Shown: piece after piece, positions 1 through 12,021 of the stretch
Layout of the letters: each line of letters begins with the position of its first letter
Numbering within the stretch: position 1 is the first letter of the stretch
NCBI GenBank assembly: GCA_036023115.1
Contig: JAYKKT010000090.1
Span: 35,731,001 to 35,795,000 of the forward strand
Origin: Brasenia schreberi
Lineage: Eukaryota; Streptophyta; Magnoliopsida; Nymphaeales; Cabombaceae
DNA length: 64,000 nt
Direction: 5' to 3'
Position numbers and translations under genes: made by a program
The notes under the pieces: model-generated
Seen by the model: only the letters and a program-made list of their open reading frames with translations
What the model was told of the DNA's origin: nothing
The model's database searches: none

Positions 1-1003
1 TCCACAATACGGGTGTATCGTATCGTATCGTACTTTAATATTAAAATAATACAAAAATTATTTAAAAATCAAGAAAATTAGTAAAAATCCGAAGAAAAAA
101 AATCTGATAATTGCTTTAAATTCATATAATGCAAAGTTTAGCACAGATTGAACATTCAACATTGAACAATTGCATCCAAAATTACATATTTTGAAGCAAA
201 AAATGAAATACATTTACATTTTACATATTGTAAATTTGTATGAGGATTATACTTGATAAAGATTCAAAGTTTCTCATCACCTTCTGCTTTAAAATGAAAA
301 TCTTCATCTCCTTTGTGATGTTGCACTTCAAATTAATTCATGCAATGTCTTCTTCAGTTATGAGTGCATTTTCTTCGTTATCTTCCTCATCTAATATATC
401 AAAATTAACAAACTGCTATCTTTGTACATGTAGTTGTCATATTTGCTAATTTTCATATGTGAGCAAAATAATGAGCTCAATTTCTTTGATTATTGACTCT
501 ATGACACCTCAGTGATGTGATATTATTACTTATGATATTCCTTTTTCTCTTACGACTAGCTTTTTAACTAATGTTTGAGCTTCATTTCTCACTTCACAGA
601 CTGAGTTAAGCCTCACACACGTTGATCATGTTCAACTCATCGGAAGTCACGTAAGGTGAACCCTAAAATAGTGAAGTTGTGAAATGCCCACTCAATGAAC
701 CGAGACAACTAAATGTTTTTAATTGTTTGCGATCTCATGAAATTAGAAACTGCTAGCAGAAATATACCTAAAAGTTGGCAATAGAAAGGAAAATGATTTT
801 GTCACAATTTTTATTTGTTTATAAATTATTCTTATTTAATAAATAAAATTATAAACCCAAATTACAAGCATAGGGAAGTGAAGAGAGGCCAGAAACCTGC
901 AAAAAAAAAATTAATGAAAAAACATTTTAAAAAAATATTGGGCGTATTGCCCGTATCGTGGCTTCCCACGATACGATACAATGCGATACGGATAACACTG
1001 GTA
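1..1003. mobile_element. GATACG-rich element with inverted ends (non-autonomous DNA transposon-like)
   Basis: The left edge has repeated gtatc/gatac words (about 10-33) and the right edge has the same words in inverse orientation (about 952-995). Between them lies AT-rich, apparently non-coding DNA. At 952-975 a perfect 10-bp stem with a 4-base loop (cgtatcgtgg/ccacgatacg) sits inside the right end. Copia gag-like sequence starts just to the right, so this element probably inserted into or beside that retroelement. The left edge may be cut by the window. Sub-terminal repeat arrays of this kind are known for hAT and Mutator-type MITEs; the superfamily assignment is a guess. No transposase is visible. 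Confidence 0.4.
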
Positions 1004-1173
1004 TGAACTGCTAGAGAAAATAAGAAAGTGTAATAAGCCAATAGAACAATTAGCAAATATTATGGAGAACTGAGAGGATTGTGGGATTAAATGCATGTTG
1101 TAAGGAAAGGACTCAAGAAATGAAGAAGAGAAAAGTCTTTGACTTCCTATGGAGAGTTTCTTCAGACTACGAA

Positions 1174-1673
1174 GCTACTACTATAACTAAGCCTTTTCCC
1201 ATACTAGACGGAGTCGACAACATGGATTCTTGGTTTCCACAGAGCCCTATCATGTGCCATGTTAGCAGTTAACTCACAATAAGCTAGATCATTCTTTATT
1301 GTTTCTTTCCAACACTTTTGTGGTCGTCCATGTTGTCTATTTTTCATACCTTCTTAGAGGTTCTTCTTTTGATACTTTCTATATGTTCAAACCAACTTAA
1401 ACGATATTCTCTCATTTTATCCTCTATTGGTGCCACTCCTAATTTGTTTCTAATAACCTCATTATGTATACGATCTTTTCTTGTATGACCACTCATACAT
1501 CTTCATTTCTATCACAAACATCTTTTGTACTTGTTGATGATTAACTGCCCAACACTCAGAACCATAAAACATTGCAGGTCCAATTGCTGCTCTATAATAT
1601 TTACCTTTTAACTTTAATGGTATCTTCTTATCACAAAGAATATCTGATGCTCCTCTCCATTTTAACCAATCAT
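1174..1673 (-). mobile_element. 5'-truncated RTE-type LINE fragment inserted in Copia gag
   Basis: On the minus strand this matches the C-terminal part of the reverse transcriptase ORF of the better copy at 47.9-48.9 kb, including [23 protein letters not shown] and the downstream RNK-type segment. The 3' end carries the family tail (complement of ccttttcccatactagacgg). Copia gag reads SSDYEA on the left and [14 protein letters not shown] on the right, so the LINE split a gag codon run. The word acgaagc occurs on both sides and is probably what remains of the target-site duplication. Broken by stops; not functional. Confidence 0.8.
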
Positions 1674-4664
1674 TGTGTAGCATTATTACAACGAAGCAAT
1701 CAAAGTTAATATTCTTAGTAGAGAAGAACTACCATAATTGAGTACCATGTATTCTCTTGTTCTCCAAGTGGAAGATAGGAGAAGACTTAAAAAAGATATG
1801 AGTAGCACTGAAAAATGTGCATCTATGATAAAAATTAAAGTCACTAAGAGAGAAGAAGAGGAAATTATCGCAACCGTAATAGAGATCGTGGTTCCTCTTC
1901 CAATAATGAAAAAAGAGACTCAAGTGTTCTCACTGTGGAAAAACACGACATACCAAAGAACAATATTGGGATATTGTTGGTAGACCTACTGCTTACAGAA
2001 ATAAGACCTAATATATGGATGCATCGGAGAAGTCTCCAGATTGCACACATAAGAATACTATCTCTGAGATGATGAAACGTATTGAAGGGTTAGAGTCCAG
2101 ATTTGAAGACTAACCCTCCACTTCAGAGTCTGAGATAGTTGTTGCTCACTCCACTTCCATGGCTAGTGGTAACACTACTTCTGCTTTCTCTAGAGAATGG
2201 ATTATTGGTTAAGATGCTACAAATCATATGGTCGGAAGTGATTCTGGACTATCAAACTATTGCAAACTACCTAATCAAGAACACGTTAGATTAGTTGATA
2301 GATCTTGTTCCTATATGATTGTAAAGGGCAGCATCAAGACTCAATTTTTTAGTTACCATGTTCCTAACTTCCTAATGAATTTATTATCAATTAGCTCCTT
2401 TATTTGACAAAATGCCTTAATTGCTCAGCAACTTTTCATGCTTATGGTTGTGTATTTCAAGATTTCATGGTAGCTTGCAAAGAGGGCTCTACATTTTGGA
2501 AGAACATGTCTCAACACCATCAACTTCATATTCTGCAGTGGTATCCTCACAAGAAAAATTGAAGATGTCGCACAACCGATAGGGTCATTTACCAGTATCA
2601 AAGCTTCTACAAGTAGTTCCAAATTTGTGCCTTGAGTCCAATAAAGTTATTCTTAAATGTGATGTGTGTTAAAACGCTAGACATCATAGAGTTAGTTTTC
2701 CTTCTTATGAGTCCAAGGTGTGACAGCCTTTTGAATTAGTACATTTATATGTTTGAGTCATTCTCAAGTAGTCTTTTTTCAAGGTTATAAATATTTTGTT
2801 TTCTTCGTTGATGACTATTATCGGTTTCCTATGGTCTATCTCATGAAATGAAAAGATAATGTTTCTACGACATTTCTCTATGTTCACAAATTCATTGAAA
2901 ATCAATTCAATTGCTCCTTAAAGATCAAAGATCCTTCATTCTCATAATGGGGAAAATATATGTCTGGCCATTTATAAGATTATCTGAAAAAAACATAAGA
3001 TTCTCTGTCAAACCTATGGTTCTTATACTCTCCAACAAAATGATGTTTCAGAAATAAATAATAAACATATTCTGAAAGTTGCCAGAACATTACTTATTGG
3101 ATGCAATGCCCCAAAAAATTATTGAGAGAAAGTTATTCTTACCTCAGTTTATCTCATTAATCGAATACATATTTTCATTCTCAATGGAGAGTCACCGTAC
3201 AAGACCATAAAACGAGTGCATAAGTTGTTTCACATTCCTCCCCGAGTCTTTGGTTGTGTATGTTATGTACATGTCCACTCTCATCTCAGAGATAAGCTTG
3301 ACCCTAGAGCTATAAAATGCATGTTTATTAGGTATTCCTCCTTTAAAAAGGGATATAATTGTTATGACATAATTACACAAAAAACTTATGCCTCTATGGA
3401 TGTTATTTTCTTTGAGTTCGTTATTTATTTTTCCTCAGTCCCTAGTGTTCCTCTTATTCTTGCTCCTGTCTTACCCATTAATCCCACCTTTATAGAATCC
3501 GATGTTATGGAAGATACTGGAAGTAACCCAATCACAAAGGAAACTTAAGTGTATACTCAAGGAAAAAGGAGTGCAGTGATGCCCAATTCTCAAGTTATCT
3601 CGAACGTTGAATTTTCCAAAGTTGTTGATCTAAGACAATCAAAGAAAAATGAGCTAAAAGATACCACGTAGGTACTAATGACCATACATTTTTTATGAAA
3701 ATGGGCAAAGGGATTTCTCTACTAAAAGTTTACATTGATGATATAATTGTTACAGGTGATGATTAAGAAGAAATTAAGACAAAATTATATCAATTGTTTG
3801 ACTTAAGGACTTGGATTGATTACACTACTTCCTCGACATAGATGTACTCTATTCAAATAAAGGTATATTTCTAAAATAAAGAAAATACAAGATGGACTTG
3901 CTCAAGGATACAAAAATGATGAAATGCAAAGATAGTAACATTCTAATGGGTCAGAATATCAAATTATATCTTGAAGATGCTGAAAATTACAAGGATGTTG
4001 GCATGTATCAAAGATTAGTGGGTAAACTTATCTATCTCACTATTACTCGTCCATATATAACTTATGTAGTGGGAATGGTAAGTAGATTTATGTGTGCTCC
4101 TTCTAAACATCATATCCAAGTTGTATATCGCATTCTCATATATATGAAAAGATCCTCAAGTCATGGAATATTGTATGCTAACAGAGGACATCTAGACATT
4201 GAAGTATTTACAGATGTTGATTGTGTTGGATCACAGATGATCGGAAATTTACTTCAAGCTACATCACTATGATTGGTGGCAATATTGTTTTATGATAGTC
4301 GCTCGATTTAGTATAGAGGCAGAATATTAAGTCATTGCACAAGGAATGTGCGAGGGACTATAGTTGAAGTCTCTCATGACTGAGTTGGGTATGAATACAG
4401 ATAATGCTATCCCTCTTTATTGTGAGGGTAAGGGAGCTATAGAAATTGCTTCCAATCCAGTTTTTTATGAAAGAAAAAAGCATATTGAGATAGATTGTCA
4501 CTTTATACGTAAAAAAGTTGGAACCAAGGAGTTTCAACACATCTATATTTCTTCAAAAGAACAGTATCTTGATTTTCTCACAAAGGTTATCACCATACCA
4601 AGTCTCATGAATATCCTTAGCAAGTTGGGAGTTATAAATATCTTTCTCCCAACTTGAGGGAGAG

Positions 4665-4898
4665 TGTTAAAGAGTATATCGGGTATCACGTATGGGTCTA
4701 CTCCTTTATATATGTTATGTTCTGCTCTTTATAATATGTAAGGGTATTTTCATCCTTTTAGTTAGAACAACACTATATAATCATTGTTTAAGAAAACCTA
4801 AAGGAATAAGAAAAGAAATCAGCAGTTGCAAAGAATTTGCTGCCGTGAGTGTGGGGAAGCAGGACTGACTATTGGAAATAACTCAATTTCTTATACCA
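4665..4898 (+). repeat. Probable 3' LTR of the Copia element
   Basis: It begins TGTTA immediately after the purine-rich tract that follows the RNase H reading frame, the usual place for a Copia 3' LTR. It contains short AT-rich promoter-like words. The right edge is inferred only from a CA at 4897-4898. No matching 5' LTR was found upstream, so this rests on position alone. Confidence 0.5.
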
Positions 4899-4979
4899 TG
4901 TTGATTCTATTTAATAAACATTATTATAACAACATATAGGGTTTTTGTTTATTTTTCATAAATGATTTAAAGTGGATCG

Positions 4980-5110
4980 GGTTGACCCGTCTGTACACAA
5001 GATATAAGTTAGCGGACCGCTATAGCACTCATAGCGGCGCTTATAGCGGGTTTCGAGGTCGGCCACCAAATTCTAAAAGTTATAACGGCCAAAGGGCCGC
5101 TAAAATGCTA
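4980..5110. repeat. GCTATAGCGG-type repeat cluster
   Basis: The words cgctatagc, catagcggcg, cttatagcggg, ggccgctaaa and gctatagcac crowd into 130 bases. Related words (tagcggt, gtagcgg, ataacgg, tagcag) recur at about 9095-9150. The pattern resembles the sub-terminal repeats of a non-autonomous DNA transposon. No clear inverted termini or target duplication was defined. Confidence 0.3.
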
Positions 5111-5211
5111 TAGCACGATATTAACTACTTAGCTTTGAAAGGTGACCAACGGAAGCTTTGATAACAAAAGGTTTGAGAAACTAGATGGTGAAAACGTTAA
5201 AAGAGAAATGG

Positions 5212-5272
5212 TAGAGAATCCATGTATCCGACCCGATCTAGTATAGGGAAAGACTTAGCTATTATTGTTGGA
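5212..5272 (+). mobile_element. 3' tail of RTE-type LINE (short remnant)
   Basis: It matches the last ~60 bases of the LINE family in this window: gaatccatgta, then cccgatctagtatag, gggaaagactta and a tail ending in ttgttg. It is degenerate and severely 5' truncated, with no coding capacity. Confidence 0.65.
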
Positions 5273-6127
5273 TTAACAACTCGGGACTTAGAAGCCTGGG
5301 ACCCTCAGGTGTAACATGTTAGAAGAAAAAGGAAAACCAAAAGTTCCTATTTTCCTAAGGCTTCTGATCAGACTGAATCTGCCAACTGATGTTGATTTAA
5401 GTGATTTTTTTAATATTAAGGTATGGGAAAAAAAAACACAGACTTCGATGTTGTCGGTTTGTCACAACCTACGTATGAAATGTATTGAGCTCTTATGCGT
5501 AGCTGGTTATGCATCTATCTATCTTTCATACCTACGTTAAATTGGATAAAGAAAGCAGAACATATGTGCCCACCTCACAAGTAACCAAGGTTATAGGAAG
5601 CACATCCAGGATTCAGCTTAGGTCTAAGCTAGCTAAATGGCAACGGCATGGATGTTTCAGGGGCTGTGCCAACTTGGCTGCTTAGCTAGCTTAATTATGT
5701 GCATGCTACAATCTACTACCATTGTTTTGTTATTTCTTGAGCCAAATTTCTTTCTCATCAACTCCTTTGACCTTCTTCCTTTATTTTCTTCTTAGACTAT
5801 TGTGTTTCTCTTCTTCTTCCTCTTCTCTTTCTATCTCTTCTTTCCACCACCTCCTTCTACCCCATCTCCTCTTCCTCCACTTTCACCCCATTCCCCTTTT
5901 TGTTCCCTTTCATGAACTACTATTGTTTACGGTTCCAAATCAAGGGCTAAACCATACTGTCTGCAATCATTTCATAGGAATAAGGAGCTGATTTAACCAA
6001 CACATCCCTACACATTCTTTCATCCATAACTAGCATAAACACGTCCATTTTCCAATAGATTAATAACAAGAGTACTACATTTCATCAAGCATAGACTACT
6101 ATCAAGACTGGTTGCACATAAAAGAAA
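5273..6127. other. Intergenic, no gene seen
   Basis: Nothing coding could be supported. A pyrimidine-rich stretch (about 5750-5900, many ttcttcc and ctcctt words) gives a low-complexity open frame on the plus strand that resembles no family. Confidence 0.5.
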
Positions 6128-7361
6128 CATCTGACAGCATTAACACGGGAAAATCACAGGCAGTCTTCCCCATGTTGCCTAGCACCTATGGAGGACAATT
6201 AGAAATTTTGATTGAGTTCAAGTGAATAAACTTCAACAAAGTTGCACCGAAACATACTCTTGGATGAAGGAGAAAAGTAATAAATTAGTAGAATCAGTTA
6301 CAGACTTCAAATGGATCCAACTTAAATGACACTGAAGACTCAGCAACAAACAAAGTAGCAGGTTTTCAATGGATACAACTAAATCCTTGTTATTCTCATC
6401 AAGTTGCTTCCTTAAATTGCTAACAAGTAAAAATTGTCATTATCATTGTTATGTTTCCAAATGGCTCCACCAGCACATAACCTTTACTAAGTACTGATGG
6501 TTACTAGCTCCAGTTTTTAACTTAAACTTCTGCTGATTATTTAAAATAAATGCAGACTGACAATGATAACCAATACCTACAATTAAGTTATGGATAAGCT
6601 AAACTCCCATTCACTAACTTCATAACTGTTGCGATCTGAAGATAGGATTCCATAAAATCAATACTCGAAGATGGCGAACATCATCATAACATTTAGGAAA
6701 TAACCTGCTTTTTTACAACTAATGCAGGTGTGAAATATCATGTTCAAGACTGCGCTTAAGGAAAAACGAAAAAGAGATGAAATAGGTGGTTTTAAGACAT
6801 TACCAATCACATGGCAGGTTTTCACCTGATTGTGTTAGCCTTTCGACCAACCAGTTACCACTTGATAACATGCACAGTAATATGTAAATATCAAATTATA
6901 AAAAAATTAAACGTTGAAACTAAAAGAACATGAGAAGTACATATATATCCTCCCATGCTAGCACGTGAATCAGCAGCAACCATGACGCCTTCCTTGAATA
7001 CAAAGGCTAGGGTTGTGGTCCCTTTTGCAGGCTTTACCATCTGAACGGCTTTTTTCTGAAAATCATCGAACTGCACAAGTGGAAAAGGTTTAAGACAGTA
7101 AGCAATGGTCTACAATTAAATAAACAGTTCCTCAAGCAAATAACAATTGACAACAAGGGCATAAAAGCTTTAGCTATTATCAAATCAACAAAAATCTTCC
7201 TAATGAACTCAAGCAGCGGGTCAAATAGGCAGCAACGACAGAAGGCTCACATCTGTAACATTAGGAAATTCAAATAATGGAACAGATGAAAATCCTCCGC
7301 AGTCAGACTTTACTCCTCGATATGGAGTAAATGGCTCAAGACCACTCGTGTCAAGCTTCAT
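6128..7361 (-). pseudogene. PBE1: 20S proteasome subunit beta type-5 (PBE1-like) 5' gene fragment
   Basis: Two well-preserved exons lie on the minus strand. Exon 1 (7361-7251) starts ATG with MKLDTSGLE, typical of the plant beta-5 propeptide, and ends at GAT|GTGAGC. Exon 2 (7070-6941) contains KGTTTLAF, where the mature subunit starts with its catalytic threonine, then KEGVMVAADSRASMGGY, and ends in phase 1 at T|GTACTT, the position where the family splits a serine codon. The next exon should encode the core beta-5 fold. Only a damaged echo near 6190-6130 is visible (complement of a CCATA..TGCT.GGCA.CATGG stretch that recalls NPYMLGTM). Most of the ~270-residue protein is absent, so this is a truncated or decaying duplicate. 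The exons themselves are intact, so a fragment transcript is possible. The role of the intact family member is the chymotrypsin-like site of the 20S core. Confidence 0.75.
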
Positions 7362-8189
7362 GGTTGAACCTGTAAGTCTGTAACACCATTACACCAGCAC
7401 AAAATAAGTAAGATAGAAGAAGATGAGCATAACAAAAGCTAGTTAGCTTAAATGCTTCAAAAAAGACCACAATCAACCCCATAATCAGACTCAATCAACC
7501 AGTACACCTATGCCATGCTATGTAATTATCAGGTCGAAGTAGCATAAACTCTATAAACTATAAATCAGTCCCACGGAAGAGGAGCCAAGACAACAGAAGC
7601 CATGTAATCCTACTAGGAAATTCCCGTATGAATTGCACATATCCAATATATGATGCATTACGAATTTACGACCAATAACAATTAATCAATGCTCCAATAA
7701 TAATCCCTCAAACAGCTCTCCAATGAATCAAAATGATTCCCATCCTGATGGGACACAAGCATCTTTGGCTGACTTGATATCGTTCAAGCAAACGCAAACA
7801 AAACTTTCTTTAATAGAACAAAACATGAGAACACGAAGTATCGAAAACAGAGACTGCAAAAACTCTTTGCAGTAAACAGCTGTTATAGACTATTCTAAGG
7901 ACTTAAAGTCATTAGTCATTACTAATCAGACTTTGGGAAGGTTTCCCTATTAACTCATACATTGGGAATGTTGCCCTATTAACTCAATCTTGGGACTAAT
8001 ATTGGAATGTTGTTCCAGGCTGGGACTTGCAAACATTAATGTTGTGTCTATTAATATTCTCCAGACTTTGGAATGTTGTGTGTCTGTTAACATTCTCGAG
8101 ACTTTGGTTCCTGAAGACTTGGGTACTCATAATCATTAATTCTGCATTTTAAGAATCCGCGATTACTTGTCTTTGATTGCATCATTCTC
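7362..8189. other. Intergenic upstream of PBE1 fragment; possible Gypsy 3' end
   Basis: No gene seen. Between about 7920 and 8130 the words gactttgg, ggaatgttg and attaactcat recur at short spacing, giving an internally repetitive block next to the Gypsy remnant. It could be the decayed 3' LTR of that element, but I could not define LTR ends. Confidence 0.35.
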
Positions 8190-9082
8190 TCCCTCTTGAT
8201 TGAAACTCGTCCTAAAGTTGTCCTCATAGCGTGGTTCTTCGGGATGGAACATAGAAAGATCAGCTACATTAAATGTTTTAGAAATTCCCATAGTAGATGA
8301 GAGGTCGATGACATAAACATTGTCATTGATCTTCTTCAAAATCTTTTAGGGTTCGTACTTTCGTTGCTGCATTTTGCTATAAGAACCTTGAGGGGGTCGC
8401 TCTTTGCGCAAGAAAACCATGACTTGGTCACCCTCTTGAAATTGTAAAGTTTTCCAATGTTTATCAGCTTATTTCTTATATCTTTATGTTCGCCAATACA
8501 TCTTTAACCTGCTGAAAAATGTTAAGAGTAAGGTGTCAACCAGAGCGACAACTGTTCAAGACCCTACACGTGGAGGCTGCCTGATTAGGTCGACCACGTG
8601 TCTAGGAACGTTGGTATAGACAATAGAGAAGGGGCTCCGTCCAGTAGATCGATGGACTGAGTTGTTACAGGCAAATTCAGCCTACGCCAAAGCAAAGTTG
8701 CATTGTCCCTTCTTGTTTCCACATATGCATCGTAGTAGGTTGCCTAAGGATTTATTAACAACCTCAGTCAGTGTTGAAAAAAATTGAGTTATGTATCAAA
8801 TTGTTTCCATAAAGTAAGCCAAAATGTTGCGAGAAACTTACTATCACGATCTGACAGGATAAAGATAAGAACTCCATGAAGTCTGATAATTTGCCTAAAA
8901 AATATTTTTGCAATATGATGAGTGTTTGTAGTCTTGCAACAACGAACAAAATGGACCATTTTTAAAAAATTGTCAATCACCACAAAGATGGAGTCGCTTC
9001 CTTGATGGGTCCTCGAAGATCCCAAGATAAAGTCCATAGAAATATCTTCCCAAGATGCACTATGAATAGGTAAAGGCATATA
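8190..9082 (-). mobile_element. Ty3/Gypsy integrase-region remnant
   Basis: The minus-strand frame 9079-8789 encodes part of a Gypsy integrase core: [11 protein letters not shown] (first catalytic Asp), [29 protein letters not shown], then [12 protein letters not shown] (second catalytic Asp). Beyond about 8789 the homology continues with stops and frameshifts. Chromodomain-proximal pieces are recognisable near 8420 (FKRVTKSWFSCAK-like) and 8300 (a DVYVIDL-like stretch). Gag, protease and reverse transcriptase are missing, so this is a fragment with no remaining function. Confidence 0.8.
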
Positions 9083-9935
9083 TTTATGTTATCAATAGCA
9101 GTTAGCGGTTGACCCTAATATAGTCGTAGCGGAGATATAACGGATTTAGCAGTAGACTTTCATTTACGATTAAAAATAATATATATAATAGATTCTCTAA
9201 TTTCTAAAAAATACCAAAAAACACATAACCACCACATTCATAGATATGAATAAAACTAAATATACAGATTATAAGAAGACAAACAATAAATTTTGGCATA
9301 TGCATATTGAATTGTTAAACTTAAATAAAAAAGAATGTAACCGATTTTAAGTAGTAAAGAGAAGAATTATTAAAAGAAACCAATATATCATAAAGTATAT
9401 GTGTCTGCTCAAGTATGGTGACTATGGTTCAATCTAATTTGAGCAACAGAATGGATTATACTTACCAGCAAAAAAATAGAATAATGTTAGGGCACAAAAA
9501 TACATGCTCTTAAAACTAAACACTCGCAGAAAAATCATTCGTTCAACAATCAAAATATAACATCCACCAAATTTCTTGTGTTGTCCTCATCTTTCTCCTA
9601 GTTTTTCATCTTTTAGCAAAATAAGGTAAAGTGCAAAGATTTCCTGTATATTCTTTGACTTCCTCTTTGTTCAAGATTCAAATTTTTCATGATGCTTGGG
9701 GCAACTTACATTTCCTGTTTCCTGTTTTCAACCATCTTTTCTTGTTTCCTCATCTTTATATTAATTCCTTCTTCTTTTCCCATCATCTATTGGTCTCCCT
9801 CTTTTTAACTCTTTTAGCGGGCAGGTAAGAACAACTCCACCCAATGTAAGGGATTACCCTTGCATGATCGTTGCCAAGTAGGCTTCCGACAGCCAGAGTA
9901 AAACTTTGTCAGACTTATTTATTCAAATTATAATA
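9083..9935. other. Intergenic, AT-rich
   Basis: No gene seen. At 9095-9150 there are tagcgg and ataacgg words like those at 4980-5110. The open frame near 9631-9828 is pyrimidine-rich low complexity and resembles no family. Confidence 0.5.
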
Positions 9936-10006
9936 GGGATCTGTGGAAATAAAGAATCCATGTAGCCGACCCATCTAGTATGGAAAAAGGCTTAGTTGTC
10001 GTTGTC
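9936..10006 (+). mobile_element. 3' tail of RTE-type LINE (short remnant)
   Basis: It contains the family tail: gggatctgtgg, aagaatccatgtagccgac, catctagtatgg, aaaaaggcttagttg, then a decayed (ttg)n end. Only the last ~70 bases of the LINE are present. Confidence 0.75.
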
Positions 10007-10910
10007 GCTCACTTTTGAAGTAACAACTATAACAATTAACAAAGAACAAGTCTAAAACATAACATCATGTGATTAGTGATTACAATATAAACTTAATTGT
10101 TTAAGATGAACCAGAAAAGCCATAAATTTTATATATACTATGTTCGGCAGGATTTTGGTTTCGTGTCTAAACGCAAAACGCCAGCTTCTGTTTCCATACA
10201 TCATAAGTTCCAAGCATGGGAGAGATACGTCCAAGGGTGTAGTGAAGAGGCTCAATTATAGCAAGAATAGGAGAGCATTAACAGAGAGAGACGCAGACAG
10301 AGAAGAGGGGCGGGCCGTTGCTTGCTGAATATAGAGAGAGAGTTATTGCAACGCTAGCCGTTGCTTGATCTGAGAGAGAGAGAGATACCGGTGGTGGGCT
10401 CTGTCCGTCACTGGTGGATGGCAGTGTGATCGGCCGGTGCACGAGAGAGATGCAGGGAGAAGGGGGCCGAGAGAGAGACGCTCTCTCTTTATCTCTCTAG
10501 TCTTGAGCAGCACGAAAACACACCTAAAACGGTGTACCGGTTAAGCAACGCGCTCAAAGAACCAATTAAACCGATCCGAACCGATTAAGTCACTGATGAA
10601 CTCAAATGACAAGCAAAGCTAAACAATCGATTTGTGGTTGCCTTGTGGTTTGTCACGATGGGTCCCGAACAACTTGAATATCTATAGATATATAGATATA
10701 TGGATATATAGAGAGAGAGGGGAAGATCTTAGACAGCTTCTCGTGTTAGAGACACCATTCGAATGATCAATTAGTGATAAGGCGTTCATCCTTTATCACA
10801 ATTAACAACTAGTGATAAGGCATTCATCCTCTATCCCATTTAATGCATTAAATAGTATCAATGTTGACGAACAACTCCAGGTATTGTTTTGGGCTTAAGA
10901 TATCTAAAAG
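10007..10910. other. Intergenic; GA-rich block and a short direct repeat
   Basis: No gene seen. From about 10260 to 10490 the plus strand is rich in gagaga runs and GC-rich words. Near 10770-10840 the phrase agtgataaggc(g/a)ttcatcct occurs twice, about 40 bases apart. No reading frame resembles a known protein. Confidence 0.5.
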
Positions 10911-11040
10911 AATGTCTAACAACTCTCATATATATATACTTAACAAACCCAATACCTTCGATCATGCATTAATTCTAATAAATAAACCCCAACAATACCC
11001 AAAACCACTATCCCACAAACCAATGTCTAACAACTCTCAG

Positions 11041-11110
<70 letters not shown>

Positions 11111-11194
11111 TTAACAAACCCAATACCTTCGTTCATGCATTAATTCTAATAAATAAACCCCAACAATACCCAAAACCACTATCCCACAAACCAA
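10911..11194. repeat. Tandem duplication, second copy expanded by (AT)n
   Basis: Unit 1 (10911-11021) and unit 2 (11022-11194) both start aatgtctaacaactctca and share, nearly base for base, the part from acttaacaaacccaa to cccacaaacc. Unit 1 has about 4 AT repeats at the internal site. Unit 2 has an uninterrupted (AT)n of about 60 bases at the same site. The microsatellite therefore grew after, or differently from, the duplication. Confidence 0.9.
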
Positions 11195-12021
11195 CACCCC
11201 CCATCGGGATTCCAACCCTGCTAAAGTATACCATACCCATTGAATCCACCGCCCACTTGGCTCCCTTCCTTTCAACCATTTTGAACCCCAACAAATACTC
11301 CAAAAAACATCAAAACCATCAAACTCCACAACTATAGAAAACATAAAAACACCTCATACAAACTACCACACCCTAATTCTATGACTTATCTATTGTACTT
11401 GGCATTCAGCTTATCATGTAAAACCCCTTTTGATTAAAGAGTCTAAAAAATTATCATGTGTTGAGATCATGTAATCTCCTTTATGCTATCAATCAAAATT
11501 TTGTATTTAAGTTTTCTTTGTACTTTATTTTCTTGCATTGGTCACGTAGTGTTTGTGAGTCTTTGAGTTTCAAGGACTTCTTCAAGCCTTAATACTCGGA
11601 TAAGGATACTCACATTTCGTGTTGGTGTCTGTGATTAACTGCAACTTTCGGTGAAATCTACTAAAGTTAATCTACTAAAGTTGATCTAGTCTTGAGGTCG
11701 GGTGTCAGTCACATCGCAAGTATTGTCCATTTTTTTGAAGGTTAGAACATATATATATACATATATATTCAAGTTGCTTGGAACCCCACCCAGAATGGAC
11801 CAAAACCCAACCACAATCGGTTGTTACTTACGCCCTTGTTGTCGATTGTTCGAGTTTGTGACTTAATCGGATGTGTATGTGTGTGGGCATACCTTTCATC
11901 ATTGTTGAACCCAATGTGGTGGGTGCTCAAGAATGAAGTTCATAGAATGTGCCATGTTGATTTAATGTTGATCTAACCCATCCCTTAAATTACATTATAC
12001 AAATAAATAATGTATACAAGA
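11195..12021. other. Intergenic, no gene seen
   Basis: AT-rich sequence with scattered short repeats. I found no coding frame or RNA gene that could be supported. Confidence 0.5.

Larger units (their letters stand above)
1004..4898 (+). mobile_element. Decayed Ty1/Copia retrotransposon (gag-pol, probable 3' LTR)
   Basis: Fragments of a Copia polyprotein run in the right order but with many stops and frameshifts. Gag pieces lie at about 1100-1170 and 1690-1860. A zinc knuckle (CSHCGKTRH, last Cys lost) is near 1930. A protease-like piece (WIIG, then NHMVG) is near 2200. The reverse transcriptase catalytic core reads YIDDIIVTGDD near 3730. RNase H sequence spans 3892-4657, including the conserved RLVGKLIYLT at about 4011-4041. 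A purine-rich tract (gagggagag) directly precedes TGTTA at 4665, where the 3' LTR probably starts; its end near 4898 is uncertain. A LINE interrupts gag at about 1174-1673. The element cannot make its proteins. No 5' LTR was recognised. Confidence 0.85.

Noticed and set aside
11049..11110. Tyr-Ile repeat open frames over (AT)n runs (also at 16570, 25687, 28362, 33905)
   Set aside because: They are translations of AT microsatellites in both strands, without any other coding feature.
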